Shown here: in pieces, positions 51,454-60,844 of the stretch
Layout of the letters: every line of letters starts with the position of its first letter
Numbering within the stretch: position 1 is the stretch's first letter
Assembly (NCBI GenBank): GCA_024280885.1
Contig: JAJRPF010000072.1
Coordinates: 1 to 64,000 of the forward strand
Length of the DNA stretch: 64,000 nucleotides
From: Planctomycetota bacterium
GTDB lineage: Bacteria; Planctomycetota; JAJSAM01; JAJVHW01
Reading direction: 5' to 3'
Made by a program: the position numbers and the translations under genes
Notes under the pieces: model-generated
Told to the model about the DNA's origin: nothing
The model's database searches: none
What the model saw: the letters and a program-made list of their open reading frames with translations, nothing else

Positions 51454-53627
51454 TGCCCAACCTGCGCACCGTCAAACTCGTCGCCGCAAAGGAGCTCCTC
51501 GAGGCCCTGCGCGATCGCCGCACGCTCTTTGTCGCGCTGGTCCTGCCGGTGCTGCTCTACCCGCTGATGATGGTCGCCGTCGGCCCACTGATCGGGAAAC
51601 AGCGCGCCCGGATGCAGCAGGAGATCCAGCGCGTCGTCGTCACGGGAGCCGGAGCCGACGCGCTCATCGAGGCCGTCCTGACCGAGCCGCTCGAGCCTGA
51701 CGCCGACCCTTCACCGGACCCCGCGACGGACCCAGCATCCGACGAGAGCAACGCGAGCGAGGCAGAAGAGCCCGAAGATCCGGTCCGCATCGGGCTCGAG
51801 GTCACCGAGGTTGACGACCCCGCAGCCGCGCTCGCCGCGGGCGAGATCTCGATCTGGGTCGAGGCCGACGCGTCCGTTGCCGAGGCTCTCGCGGGCGACG
51901 GCACGGCCGAATTCGTTGTCCACCGCGACTCGTCGAATGACTCCAGCCGGATCGCCTACCGAAAGTGGCAATCCGCGCTGACCGCCGCTGAGTCCCGTCT
52001 GGTGGACGCCCGCCTCGCCCGCCGCGACATCCCCCGCGCGCTGATCGTGCCGCTCGGCGTGAGCGAGGTCCTGGACGTCGCCTCGGCCGAGCAGCGCGCC
52101 GGCTACGCCTTCGGCCGCATGCTGGCCTTGATCCTGGTCCTGATGACGCTCTCGTCGTCCTTCTACCCCGCGGTCGACGTCGTGGCCGGTGAGAAGGAAC
52201 GCGGGACGATGGAGACGCTCCTCGTCGCCCCCTGTGGCCGTGCCGAACTCGTCCTCGGCAAATACCTCGCCGTTCTCGCAGTCACACTGACCGCCGCCGT
52301 GCTCAACCTGCTCTCGATGTGGCTCACGATGGGTCCGCTCGTCGGGACGCTCGGCGTGGACGGGCTCGAGGGCCTCCAGATCAGCCCGAGCGTGCTGGTC
52401 GGCATCCTGGCTCTGCTGGTCCCGCTGGCCGCCCTCTTCGCCGCCCTCTCGATCGGCCTCTCGACGATGGCGCGCAGCGTCAAGGAGGCGCAGCACTACC
52501 TGACGCCGCTCTTCCTACTGGTCATGCCGCTCGCGATGGTCGTGGTCATCCCCAACGTCGAGCTGACGCCGACACTCGCCGCGCTGCCCATCACCAACGT
52601 CGTGCTCTTCTTCCGCGACCTCATGGTGGGCAAGCTCGACCCGATCGCTGCGGTCACGGTGCTCGCGACGACGTTCGCCGTGGCCGGACTCGCCCTCTGG
52701 GCGACCGTGCGACTCTTCCTGCGCGAGGAGACCCTCTTCCGCGGTCCCGAGGGCTCCGGCTCGCTCATCGCGCGGCCGGCGCCGCGCCTGCTCCCGCCGG
52801 CCGGAGCCGCGATCCTGCTCTTCACCACCTCGGTCGCGCTCATCTGGTACCTGCAGCCCTTCCTGCCGTCCGACGACCTACCCAAGAACGTCATCGCGAC
52901 GCAGGCGCTCGTCGTCCTCGCGCCCTGCCTCCTCCTGGCCTGGTGGCTGCGGGTCTCCCCACGCACGACGTTCCGCCTACGCGCGCCACAGCTCGGCATC
53001 CTCGGGCTGGCAGTCGTGATCGGCGTCACAGCGCCCATCGTCAACGGCTTTCTTCAGCGCGTCATCGTCGGCGACGTCGCCCCCGAAGGCGCCTTCCACA
53101 AGCTCGCCGAGTCGTTCGAGGCGATGATCCGCGAGCAGCATTGGGCCGTACTCGTGCTCCTCTTCGGCGCGCTCCCGGCCCTCTGCGAGGAACTCGTCTT
53201 CCGCGGTTTCATCCTCTCCGCGCTCGGCGGCGGCAAGGACCGCGACCGGCGGCCGGGCCTCGGCGCCATTGTCGGCACCGCCGCGCTCTTCGCCCTCTTC
53301 CACATCTACCCCGAGAAGTGGCTCGGTACGTTCCTGGTGGGCCTCGTCCTCGCCTTCCTCGCCGCCTCGGGCCGCTCCCTCTGGCCCGCCGTCGTCGCCC
53401 ACCTCCTCAACAACGCGACCCTGGTGCTCGCAGGCAAGTTCGGGCCCGACTCTGCGCTCGGCGCCCTCCACGATCCAGACGGCTCGAACCACGGCGTGGT
53501 CGTGGCCATCGCCGCCGCCCTCCTCGCCGCCAGCGTGTGCGGCGTCGCGTGGCTCTGCCCGTCTCTGGGACGACATCACGAAACACCGCCGCGGAACTTG
53601 ACGGACCCCCGAGCGCCCCGTAACTAA
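51450..53627 (+). CDS. NatB-like ABC permease fused to CPBP intramembrane protease
   Basis: A 725-residue polytopic protein. Residues 1-430 form an ABC-2/NatB permease: one N-terminal helix (LFVALVLPVLLYPLMMVAV), an acidic Asp/Pro/Ala-rich outer loop (about residues 80-200), then the helix set with VVAGEKERGTMETLLVAP. Residues about 470-710 are a CPBP (CAAX-protease-like) domain with the paired glutamates in CEELVFRGFIL, LFALFHIYPEKW (His) and HLLNNATLV. Fusions of this type are found in planctomycetes. The protease part may process or regulate the exporter substrate; this is inference. Translational coupling to the ATPase is by ATGA. Confidence 0.88.
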   Translation: MMPNLRTVKLVAAKELLEALRDRRTLFVALVLPVLLYPLMMVAVGPLIGKQRARMQQEIQRVVVTGAGADALIEAVLTEPLEPDADPSPDPATDPASDESNASEAEEPEDPVRIGLEVTEVDDPAAALAAGEISIWVEADASVAEALAGDGTAEFVVHRDSSNDSSRIAYRKWQSALTAAESRLVDARLARRDIPRALIVPLGVSEVLDVASAEQRAGYAFGRMLALILVLMTLSSSFYPAVDVVAGEKERGTMETLLVAPCGRAELVLGKYLAVLAVTLTAAVLNLLSMWLTMGPLVGTLGVDGLEGLQISPSVLVGILALLVPLAALFAALSIGLSTMARSVKEAQHYLTPLFLLVMPLAMVVVIPNVELTPTLAALPITNVVLFFRDLMVGKLDPIAAVTVLATTFAVAGLALWATVRLFLREETLFRGPEGSGSLIARPAPRLLPPAGAAILLFTTSVALIWYLQPFLPSDDLPKNVIATQALVVLAPCLLLAWWLRVSPRTTFRLRAPQLGILGLAVVIGVTAPIVNGFLQRVIVGDVAPEGAFHKLAESFEAMIREQHWAVLVLLFGALPALCEELVFRGFILSALGGGKDRDRRPGLGAIVGTAALFALFHIYPEKWLGTFLVGLVLAFLAASGRSLWPAVVAHLLNNATLVLAGKFGPDSALGALHDPDGSNHGVVVAIAAALLAASVCGVAWLCPSLGRHHETPPRNLTDPRAPRN

Positions 53628-53677
53628 GGCGCCCGATCGCAGATCACATCCGTGATCCGAGATCCACGATCAACGGT

Positions 53678-53754
53678 GCGCCCTTAGCTCAATTGGATAG
53701 AGCACCTGACTACGGATCAGGAGGTTTGGGGTTCGACTCCCTAAGGGCGTACCA
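53678..53754 (+). tRNA. tRNA-Arg (anticodon ACG)
   Basis: A 77-nt cloverleaf with encoded CCA. The acceptor GCGCCCT pairs with AGGGCGT (first pair G-U), the D arm contains AGCTCAATTGGATAGAGC, the anticodon stem is CCTGA/TCAGG with loop CTACGGA (ACG at 53712-53714, normally modified to ICG), and the T arm is TGGGG-TTCGACT-CCCTA. It stands alone between the CPBP fusion and the RTX-like gene. Confidence 0.96.
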
Positions 53755-53940
53755 GATCGACCCGCGAGCCCGTCCGCAGCACTGCGAGCGGGCTCGCTGG
53801 ATTCTGAGGCCACCGGCATCTCAGACGGCGGGCACCACTCCAGTTCGCGGTCCGTCCTCATTCGAACTGGAGAGAGCCGCGGGGACGGCGCGGCGTCACG
53901 ACGGTCTCCCGCCTCGCGAGATCCCAGTTACACTGCCAGT

Positions 53941-54894
53941 GTGAGATCCAAGTCCCTCGCTGCCGTCCTGCTGTCGCTCTTCGCGTGCCATGCCTACGCC
54001 GCCGGCGATGTCCAGGCGACCGTCGACACGCGCGGTCGCCTGCTCCTCACCGGCGACGCGCTCGGCAACGACGTCCAGATCGCGAAATCCGGCCCCGACG
54101 GCCAATTCGTGGTCATCGGTCGCAACGGAACCACCGTGAACGGGGCCGCGCAGTTCGCGGCCGCCGGCGTCAAGTCGATCCGGGCCACCATGGGCGATGG
54201 CGACGACGTTCTCGCGATGGGGGGCTTTCGGCTGAAGAAGAGCCTACGCGTCGATCTCGGCGCGGGCGACGACACGCTCAGCCTACTCCGCAACACGATC
54301 GGTCGCCGCGCGACGCTCCTCGGCGGACCCGGCGACGACACCATCTTGGCCGAGGGCGGCACATCCTTCCAACGCGGCGTCCGCATCGGCACCGACGGGG
54401 GCGACTCCTCGGCCACGGCATCGCCTGGCGTGGAGCCCGGAGCTGGCGACGGCAACGACCTCGTGCGCATTGCCGACAGCTTCGTCTACGGCCGCATGCG
54501 CGTGCTGACGGGCGGCGGCGCCGACCGCGTCGAACTCCACCGCGACGGCTTCACCGACGCCGCCTCGCTCGTCATTCGCACCGGCGACGGCGACGATTGG
54601 GTCGAGATGGTCTCCTGCACGTTCCAGGGACACGTGAGAGTTCTGACCGCCGACGGCGAGGACGTCATCTACGCAGTCACGTCGCGCTTCCGCCGCCCCG
54701 TGAAGCTCAACACAGGCCCCCTCGACGACGAGATCGAGCTCGAGCGCTCCACCTTCGATGCGAGCCTCCGCGTCCACGGCGGAACCGGCGCGAACGCGGT
54801 CATCTTCATCGGCGTCAACATCTCGGGCGCGGGCGGCTCCGGCGGCAACGGCAAGTACACCTGGCGCTTCGTGGTGGTGCACTTCTTCCCGTAG
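53941..54894 (+). CDS. Exported RTX-like repeat protein
   Basis: A 317-residue protein with a Sec signal peptide (LAAVLLSLFACHAYA). The mature chain carries degenerate hemolysin-type calcium-binding motifs: GDGDDVLAM, GAGDDTLSL, GGPGDDTIL, GDGNDLV and GDGDDWVEM, each followed by a hydrophobic strand, giving a predicted beta-roll or beta-helix. It ends in WRFVVVHFFP, an aromatic C-terminus reminiscent of secretion or outer-membrane signals. The GTG 53941 start is directly at the signal peptide. A surface or matrix protein folded by calcium is inference. Confidence 0.78.
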   Translation: MRSKSLAAVLLSLFACHAYAAGDVQATVDTRGRLLLTGDALGNDVQIAKSGPDGQFVVIGRNGTTVNGAAQFAAAGVKSIRATMGDGDDVLAMGGFRLKKSLRVDLGAGDDTLSLLRNTIGRRATLLGGPGDDTILAEGGTSFQRGVRIGTDGGDSSATASPGVEPGAGDGNDLVRIADSFVYGRMRVLTGGGADRVELHRDGFTDAASLVIRTGDGDDWVEMVSCTFQGHVRVLTADGEDVIYAVTSRFRRPVKLNTGPLDDEIELERSTFDASLRVHGGTGANAVIFIGVNISGAGGSGGNGKYTWRFVVVHFFP

Positions 54895-54977
54895 ACGTCT
54901 TCCCGTCGGGATGAGGTGGATCGCTGAAGGGTGCGGAAGCGGAGCGCGAAGGCTCTCCGGGCGACTCCGCCGAACGA

Positions 54978-55604
54978 CTAAGCGACGATCTCGCGCGACT
55001 TCAGCAGCTCGCGCAGCTCACGCCGCGTCACATGCAGCCTGGAGTCGACGGTGTTCTTGTTGAGCCCAAGATGCTCAATCAACTCCTTCCGCCCCATGTC
55101 CTCGTCCACAATACTCGACACGAGTTCACGCGACGACGGCCGCAGATGCTCGATCGCGGACACGATCTGGCTCCGCTCCTCGCGATCGATCAACTGATCG
55201 ACGACGCTCGGCGCCTGGCCCGCCCGACCCGGCCGGATCCACGGGTTCTCCCGCGCGGCATCGGCGGTATGGCAGTACTTGTCGAGCTTGCGCTGCTCGC
55301 GCACCGAGCGATCGATATGCTCCAGGCACTTCTTGCGGAAGATGCCGACGAGGATCGCCGGATGATCGGCGACCTTCTCGTAGCGGTGGCGCACGGCGAG
55401 AAACGTCGCGAACGCAGTCTGGATGATGTCCTCGGCGCGCTCCGTCCGAATGCGGTAGCGGAACCACGCGAGGTGGACGAGTTTCTTGGAGAGGCGCTCG
55501 ACGTACGCAGGCTCATCCAGACGCACGGATCTCTGTCCGCCCGCCTTCGTCGCAGCGTGTCCGGCGCCGCGCCCCGCGTCCGTCTTCCGTCCCTGACTGC
55601 CCAC
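54978..55604 (-). CDS. ECF-family RNA polymerase sigma factor
   Basis: About 208 residues. Region 2 is RAEDIIQTAFATFLAVRHRY and the following AILVGIFRKKCLEHIDR; region 4 is LRPSSRELVSSIVDEDMGRK and ELIEHLGLNKNTVDSRLHV, a helix-turn-helix. There is no fused C-terminal domain, unlike the sigma fusion at 18 kb, and no anti-sigma gene beside it. The start is uncertain: GTG 55604 is used, with other GTG/ATG codons up to 55715 in frame. It is downstream of, and co-oriented with, the polysaccharide genes, and might control them or the secreted protein convergent with it. Confidence 0.82.
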   Translation of the reverse strand: MGSQGRKTDAGRGAGHAATKAGGQRSVRLDEPAYVERLSKKLVHLAWFRYRIRTERAEDIIQTAFATFLAVRHRYEKVADHPAILVGIFRKKCLEHIDRSVREQRKLDKYCHTADAARENPWIRPGRAGQAPSVVDQLIDREERSQIVSAIEHLRPSSRELVSSIVDEDMGRKELIEHLGLNKNTVDSRLHVTRRELRELLKSREIVA

Positions 55605-55766
55605 AGAGATCTCGCCCACCCTTCTCAGAATGAGAAATCTCTCTCGGCAGACGCGTGGCGTCAAGCCCCAAGTTGCGAGAAGTGAGTTGCGAGAAGCTGC
55701 GCCAGGCTCGGCCATCGCAGAAGGCAGGCTTGCTTGCGACCCTTCAAAATGCGCGGGTCTCCGCGG

Positions 55767-58700
55767 TCAGCGCAAGCTGTCGCGCAGCGCCGTCAGGCTC
55801 GCCGCGTCGGCCACGCTCAGGGTCGACTTGAAGTTCTCCAACTCGACGATACGGACGATCGCCGCCTGGCACTCGCCCGTCTTGCCCATGGCCTTGAGCG
55901 TCTCGGCGAGATGCAGCATGAAGACGGTGTTCTTGGGCGCGCGCGAGATCGCCTCGTCGAAGCGTTGCTGAGCCTCCGCGAACTCGCCCGCGCGATGGAG
56001 CGTGTATCCGAGGGTGTCCAATACGGCGGGGTTCCCGGGCATGGTCTCCAGCACCTGACGTGCCTGCATGACGCCTTCGTCGGCCCGATCGGTTCGTGCG
56101 AGGAGCATGGCGAGGTTGTTGCGCGACGCGAAGTGCTTCTCGTCGACAACGAGCGCCCGGCGATACGCCTTCTCGGCTGCCGGGAGATCGTCCGAACTTT
56201 CGGCCAGGAACCCGGCCATGAAGAAGTCATCGGCCGTGGCGTCGTCGCGTCCCGTTGCGGCATCGATCCGCGTCGCCGCCTCGGCAGCGAGCGCCGTGCC
56301 CCCGTAGATCTCGAAGGCCGTCGCCCATTCGAAGGCGACTGCCGAGCGGCGCGCAGCGTCGTCTGTCGGGAGAATGCGTTCGATCAACTTCAGCCACGTC
56401 AGGGAGTTGGTGCCCGTCGCCAAATCCTGCGGCCGTACGGCGAGCACAGCAGCTTGCAGCCGATCGTGGCTCGTGACCAGCGGCGCGAGCATGGCCTCGG
56501 CGCGATCTGCTTGACCCGAGCGCGTCAAGGTGACCGCATACGTCGCCAGGTACGCAGCGTGCGCGCTCGGGTCCGCGAGGGCCACTTCCAGTTTGCTCTC
56601 GTAGTGCGTGAGCGCATCTCCGATCCGTCCATCCTGCGTCATCGCGTTGCCAATGAACGCATCGACGCGCAAGTCGGCTCCTCCGACGCGATCCCGCCAA
56701 TCGAGACCCGCGTTGATGGCGTCGTCCCACAACTCGGCACGCGCCAGGAAGAGCGCGAGCTGTCGTGCAGGCAGCATGCTGCGCGGGTTGCGTTCCGCAG
56801 CGCGACGCGCGATGTCGATGGCGGCAGGCAGTTCATCCGCGCGCGCAGCGAGTTCTGCCGCAACGAGCTGCAGGGAGAGCAACTCGGGATGGGCACCGGC
56901 TAACGCCTGCACCTCCGGAGCGACCTGGGCGATCGGAGGCATGCGACCGTCTTCACCGATGATCGCGCGGAGAGCCTGCAAGAGCGGCTTGCGTCTCTTC
57001 TCGTTCCGCGACGCCTCCAGGACGACGGCGCGCAGCCCCGTACCGGCGAGCGCCGAACGCACAACCTTCTCGTTCTCGCGCACGAAGGCAAGTCGTTCGA
57101 TCGACGCCGAGCGCGGATCTCCGAGCAACGTCGTCAGCGCCTGACCGTCGCCTGTGGCGACCACGAATTCGAGCCAAGCGGCCCATGTCGTCTCGTCGGT
57201 TGGCGCGGCATCGACGGCACGCCGGAACGCGGCGATGGCCACAGCCGGAGTGTCGCGGCGCATCGCGAAGCGCGCCTGCGCGAGCGCCACCTGCGCCGGC
57301 GCGGCTCCGACCGTCGGCATACGCGCGACCAGTTGCCGCGCGACGTCGTCGCGTCCGAGCTCCGCGTTGACGTCTGCGGCGATCTCCAGCACGTCGAGTT
57401 CCGGACGCTCCATCAATCGGTCGCAGATTGCGAGCGCGCGCTCGTACTCTCCCAATTGGCGGTAGAGCGACGCGAGCACGATGAGCCCCTGTCGCGGGGC
57501 TTCGTCGATTGAGATGCGGTTTGCGAGCACGTCGGTGCCGCCGCGGTAGTCGCCTTGGGCCGCGAGCAGAATGGCCGCTTCGATGAGCTGTTGCGTCGAG
57601 AGCTCGCCACCGCCGAGCACGCCATCCAGCGTCTTGCGGGAGTCTGTGCTCCGTCCCTGTCGCCCGACGATCCGGGCGATCTCAAGTTGGATGCCCGCGT
57701 TTTGTGGGCTGAGTTCAGCGGCACGTCGGAACTCGGATTCCGCTCGATCGAGGTTGTTGCCGACGCGTTCTAGGGCGCGCGCCAGATTGACGTGCGCCTC
57801 CACGCTGCTCGACGTCCGCTTGGTCGCTTCGCTGAGGATCGCGACCGCGCGCGCCAAAGACTCTGAATCCGCATCCGGATCCGAGATCAAGAAACGGCCG
57901 CGAGCCACGCGCCACGTTGAGCTCTTCGGTCCCGTCATTGCCTCAACGCGAGAGATCACGGCGTCGATTGCTTCGCGATCTTGCCATGCCCGAGCCGAGG
58001 CGAGGCAGCCGAGTTGGACCGGAAGCGACTCCTGATGTGCGTTGGCGAGAGCCAGCCAGCTCTCTCCCGCTGCGGGCAGCGAGAGCCGGTCCATCATCGC
58101 GGCCCGGACGAGGTCCCACTGTAGATCGTCTGCCGTGTCAACCGCGCGCCTGCGATCCTTGTCGAAGCGCGTCAGCCCGGCGTTCGGGCTCACGCTGCGG
58201 GCGCGCAGGAGCGCGCGCGCGAGCGCGAGTCGCGGCGTCATTCCGTAAGCCGACTCGCACGAACGCAGGAATTGCTCGGCGAGGTCGACGTCGTTCGTGG
58301 CCGCAATCTGCGCCAGACGCATGAGAGTCGACTCGGAGGCGTCGGAAGACGTGGTCAGCAGTTCCTCGAGGCGGCCGCGCGCAGACTCGGGGTCGCTCTC
58401 GGCCGAGAGCGCGAGCTCGGCGGTCTCGAAGTGGGCCTGCAGCGGGCCGGACGCCTGCTCCTTCCAGGCGACGATTTGTGCCTGCACGCTCTCTAGCCCG
58501 GCCGGACTGAAGCGAGCGCGCTCGGCGACCAAGACGTCGGCCATCGTTGCGGCTGCGCGTGGGTCGCCCGATGATCGCCTGATCGCCAGCTCTGCATACC
58601 GCAGCGCTTCGGATTGACGATGGGTTCCGATCAGGCTGGCGGCCATGCGCCGCATCGGCTCGCCCCACGACGGCGCGAGGCGGAAGGCCACGGCCCACTG

Positions 58701-59960
58701 TTCGCGGGCGACGTTCGCGTCGGATGCGGCCGTCAGGTGCCCGAACCAATAGTGCAAGAGTGCGCTGTCTGGCGCGATCTGCGATGCAGACGTCAGCGCG
58801 TCGGTGGCGACGCCGACCGTCTGGGCGGCGTTCGAAGCCAGCGACGCGACGGCTGCTGCCCACACTTGCTCGTCCGGATCGTCACTTGCGGCCATGCGGT
58901 CGAGGGCTTCGTCGGCCGCCTCGGCGTCGCCCTGAGCGCGCAAGCTGACAGCGCGGAGCGCTTGCGCCTCGGGCGGCACGCTGTCTCCGGCACGCAGCCA
59001 CGCTTCGACGAGTATCGGGATCTCGCCCGCTCGGCGTCGGTACCAGAGTCGCCGAAGTAACTCAACGCGCACACGGTCGTTCGGCGTCGCGCTGGCCTTC
59101 TCGAGTACAGCCACGGCGTCGTCGAAGCGCCCGAGTCCGTCGAGGACTCCGACGAGCACGGAGACCGCGATGGGGTCAAGCACCGAGCCTGACGACACCA
59201 TCACGCGGTCAAGACTCTGACCCGCGCGCTCCAGGTAGGTCGGATCCCCAGGTCGCTTCTGCGTGAGCTGGGTGAGTACGAACGCGCGGATGAGCTCGAA
59301 TTCCGGCTTGTCCACGCGGCGCGCGACGACCTTATCGGCCCAGTCTTCGATCTCGCCGAAGGCCTGATCCAACTGCAGTCTCAGTTGCGCCGTCCGAAGG
59401 AACCCAGGGAAGTGGTTTGGCGCCGAGATATTGAGCGCCTCGGCCTGCGCCAGTGCGGCCTCCAGTTGCCCGAGAGAGCCGAGAATATCGCAACGCAGGA
59501 CAAGCAAATCCACGTCATCGGGCGCGCCAGCGAGCATGCCGTCGATCATGTCCAGGGCCTCGGAGCGGAATCCGACCAGCAAGTAGAGATCGAGGAGGGC
59601 TTGCTGGACCTCGCGGCGCCCGGGCTCCATCTCCAACGAGCGCTGCAGCATGCCGATGGCGCCCGCCAGGTGCCCGTTGTTCGGGGACGAGACCTCTTTC
59701 TGCGCCAACGCGTACTTGAAGTAGTCGTCGCCTGTCGCTTCGGTCTCGCCCAGGCGGCGAAGGAAACGCCCGAGACCGCTCAGCGCTGTCTCGTACTCGC
59801 CAGCCTCGAGCGCCGCGATGCCCTGGACGCGCGAGTCGCGCGCCTCGGCGTCGCGCGACGCCTGGCGCCAGACGTACGCGCCGACACCGGCGATGGCGAC
59901 GACCACCAGGACAGCCGCAATGATGAGGAGGCGCTTCTTCTGTCGCGGTCTGAGTGCCAT
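55767..59960 (-). CDS. Giant membrane-anchored TPR protein (PrsT-like)
   Basis: A 1397-residue protein. One N-terminal helix (KRLLIIAAVLVVVAIAGVGAYVW) anchors it, and nearly all the rest is TPR solenoid, with clear units such as AAEKAYRRALVVDEKHFASR, AEFRRAAELSPQNAGIQLEI broken by loops, and EAQQRFDEAISRAPKNTVFM at the end. Size and layout recall the PrsT TPR proteins of exosortase/EPS loci, and its neighbours upstream are EPS initiation and export genes. It probably scaffolds an envelope-spanning polysaccharide machine; that is inference from context. ATG 59960 starts it, without an obvious ribosome site. Confidence 0.82.
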   Translation of the reverse strand: MALRPRQKKRLLIIAAVLVVVAIAGVGAYVWRQASRDAEARDSRVQGIAALEAGEYETALSGLGRFLRRLGETEATGDDYFKYALAQKEVSSPNNGHLAGAIGMLQRSLEMEPGRREVQQALLDLYLLVGFRSEALDMIDGMLAGAPDDVDLLVLRCDILGSLGQLEAALAQAEALNISAPNHFPGFLRTAQLRLQLDQAFGEIEDWADKVVARRVDKPEFELIRAFVLTQLTQKRPGDPTYLERAGQSLDRVMVSSGSVLDPIAVSVLVGVLDGLGRFDDAVAVLEKASATPNDRVRVELLRRLWYRRRAGEIPILVEAWLRAGDSVPPEAQALRAVSLRAQGDAEAADEALDRMAASDDPDEQVWAAAVASLASNAAQTVGVATDALTSASQIAPDSALLHYWFGHLTAASDANVAREQWAVAFRLAPSWGEPMRRMAASLIGTHRQSEALRYAELAIRRSSGDPRAAATMADVLVAERARFSPAGLESVQAQIVAWKEQASGPLQAHFETAELALSAESDPESARGRLEELLTTSSDASESTLMRLAQIAATNDVDLAEQFLRSCESAYGMTPRLALARALLRARSVSPNAGLTRFDKDRRRAVDTADDLQWDLVRAAMMDRLSLPAAGESWLALANAHQESLPVQLGCLASARAWQDREAIDAVISRVEAMTGPKSSTWRVARGRFLISDPDADSESLARAVAILSEATKRTSSSVEAHVNLARALERVGNNLDRAESEFRRAAELSPQNAGIQLEIARIVGRQGRSTDSRKTLDGVLGGGELSTQQLIEAAILLAAQGDYRGGTDVLANRISIDEAPRQGLIVLASLYRQLGEYERALAICDRLMERPELDVLEIAADVNAELGRDDVARQLVARMPTVGAAPAQVALAQARFAMRRDTPAVAIAAFRRAVDAAPTDETTWAAWLEFVVATGDGQALTTLLGDPRSASIERLAFVRENEKVVRSALAGTGLRAVVLEASRNEKRRKPLLQALRAIIGEDGRMPPIAQVAPEVQALAGAHPELLSLQLVAAELAARADELPAAIDIARRAAERNPRSMLPARQLALFLARAELWDDAINAGLDWRDRVGGADLRVDAFIGNAMTQDGRIGDALTHYESKLEVALADPSAHAAYLATYAVTLTRSGQADRAEAMLAPLVTSHDRLQAAVLAVRPQDLATGTNSLTWLKLIERILPTDDAARRSAVAFEWATAFEIYGGTALAAEAATRIDAATGRDDATADDFFMAGFLAESSDDLPAAEKAYRRALVVDEKHFASRNNLAMLLARTDRADEGVMQARQVLETMPGNPAVLDTLGYTLHRAGEFAEAQQRFDEAISRAPKNTVFMLHLAETLKAMGKTGECQAAIVRIVELENFKSTLSVADAASLTALRDSLR

Positions 59961-60084
59961 CAGGGAGTCCGTTCCTTACGAGGGTTCGATGCCGGAGCGG
60001 GAGGTGACGTCACGTGCATCGTACTGCGGGACCGGAGCCTCGTGTCGAGTTCATCATGGAGCGTTCGGACTCGGGTTCGACTCC

Positions 60085-60755
60085 GGGGCTCGGATCGTAC
60101 CCGGGCGTCGGCGGGCCGCCTGGCCTCGAAGAGAGAGCTCGTTGCTCCGCCGCCGACCGGGGACGGCGGACCGTTGTCTCGAGCTCGCCCCGCGGTCCCC
60201 GTCGAGCGGCGGACCGAGGGCGTCATCGCAGTCGAGCCAGCCGAGACCGCCCCTCGCCGGGTACCATCCAAGACCGGGCCCCGGCCTCGTTTCGACTCAA
60301 TCCGAAGAGAGCGGCAGGGCTCGGATCGTACCCGGGCGTCGGCGGGCCGCCTGGCCTCGACAAGAGAACTCGTTGCTCCGCCGCCGACCGGGGACGGCGG
60401 ACCGTTGTCTCGAGCTCGTCGAAGACGCCCCGCGGTCCCCGTCGAGCGGCGGACCGAGGGTGTCGCCACGACTGAGCCAACTGGACCGCCCCTCGCCGGG
60501 TACCATCCCGATTCGGGGTCCACCCTCGCTCGTCTCCGACGCTGGAGAGAGCCCCAGGGCTCGGATCGTACCCGGGCGTCGGCGGGCCGCCTGGCCTCGA
60601 CAAGAGAACTCGTTGCTCCGCCGCCGACCGGGGACGGCGGGCCGTTCTCGCGAGCTCGTCCAATACGCCCCGCGGTCCCCGTCGAGCGGCGGACCGAGGG
60701 CGCCGCTCGAGTCGAGCCAGCCGAGACCGCCCCTCGCCGGGTACCATCCAAGACC
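60085..60755 (-). repeat. REP array in minus orientation (three type 1 / type 2 pairs)
   Basis: On the plus strand: type 2 (60085-60169), inverted type 1 (60188-60275), type 2 (60317-60400), type 1 (60428-60514), type 2 (60557-60640), type 1 (60668-60755). Read on the minus strand the order is 1-2-1-2-1-2, the same as the array next to the RAYT gene. Spacing is 232 and 240 bp, shorter than 284 bp there, because the spacers after type 1 are 18-27 bp instead of 72. The 884-bp gap 59961-60844 between the sugar transferase and the TPR gene holds only this array; no gene is supported. Confidence 0.96.
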
Positions 60756-60844
60756 GGGGTCCGGCCTTGTCTCGCCTCGTTCTGGAGCGGGTACCAACCA
60801 CCAAGAGCGTCCATGCTGGCCTGACAGCCGACGCCGCCAGCCAT

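Noticed and set aside
60085..60755. CRISPR array
   Set aside because: Units are 84-88 bp, alternate in orientation and are themselves two different sequences; spacers vary from 18 to 42 bp and no cas gene is present.
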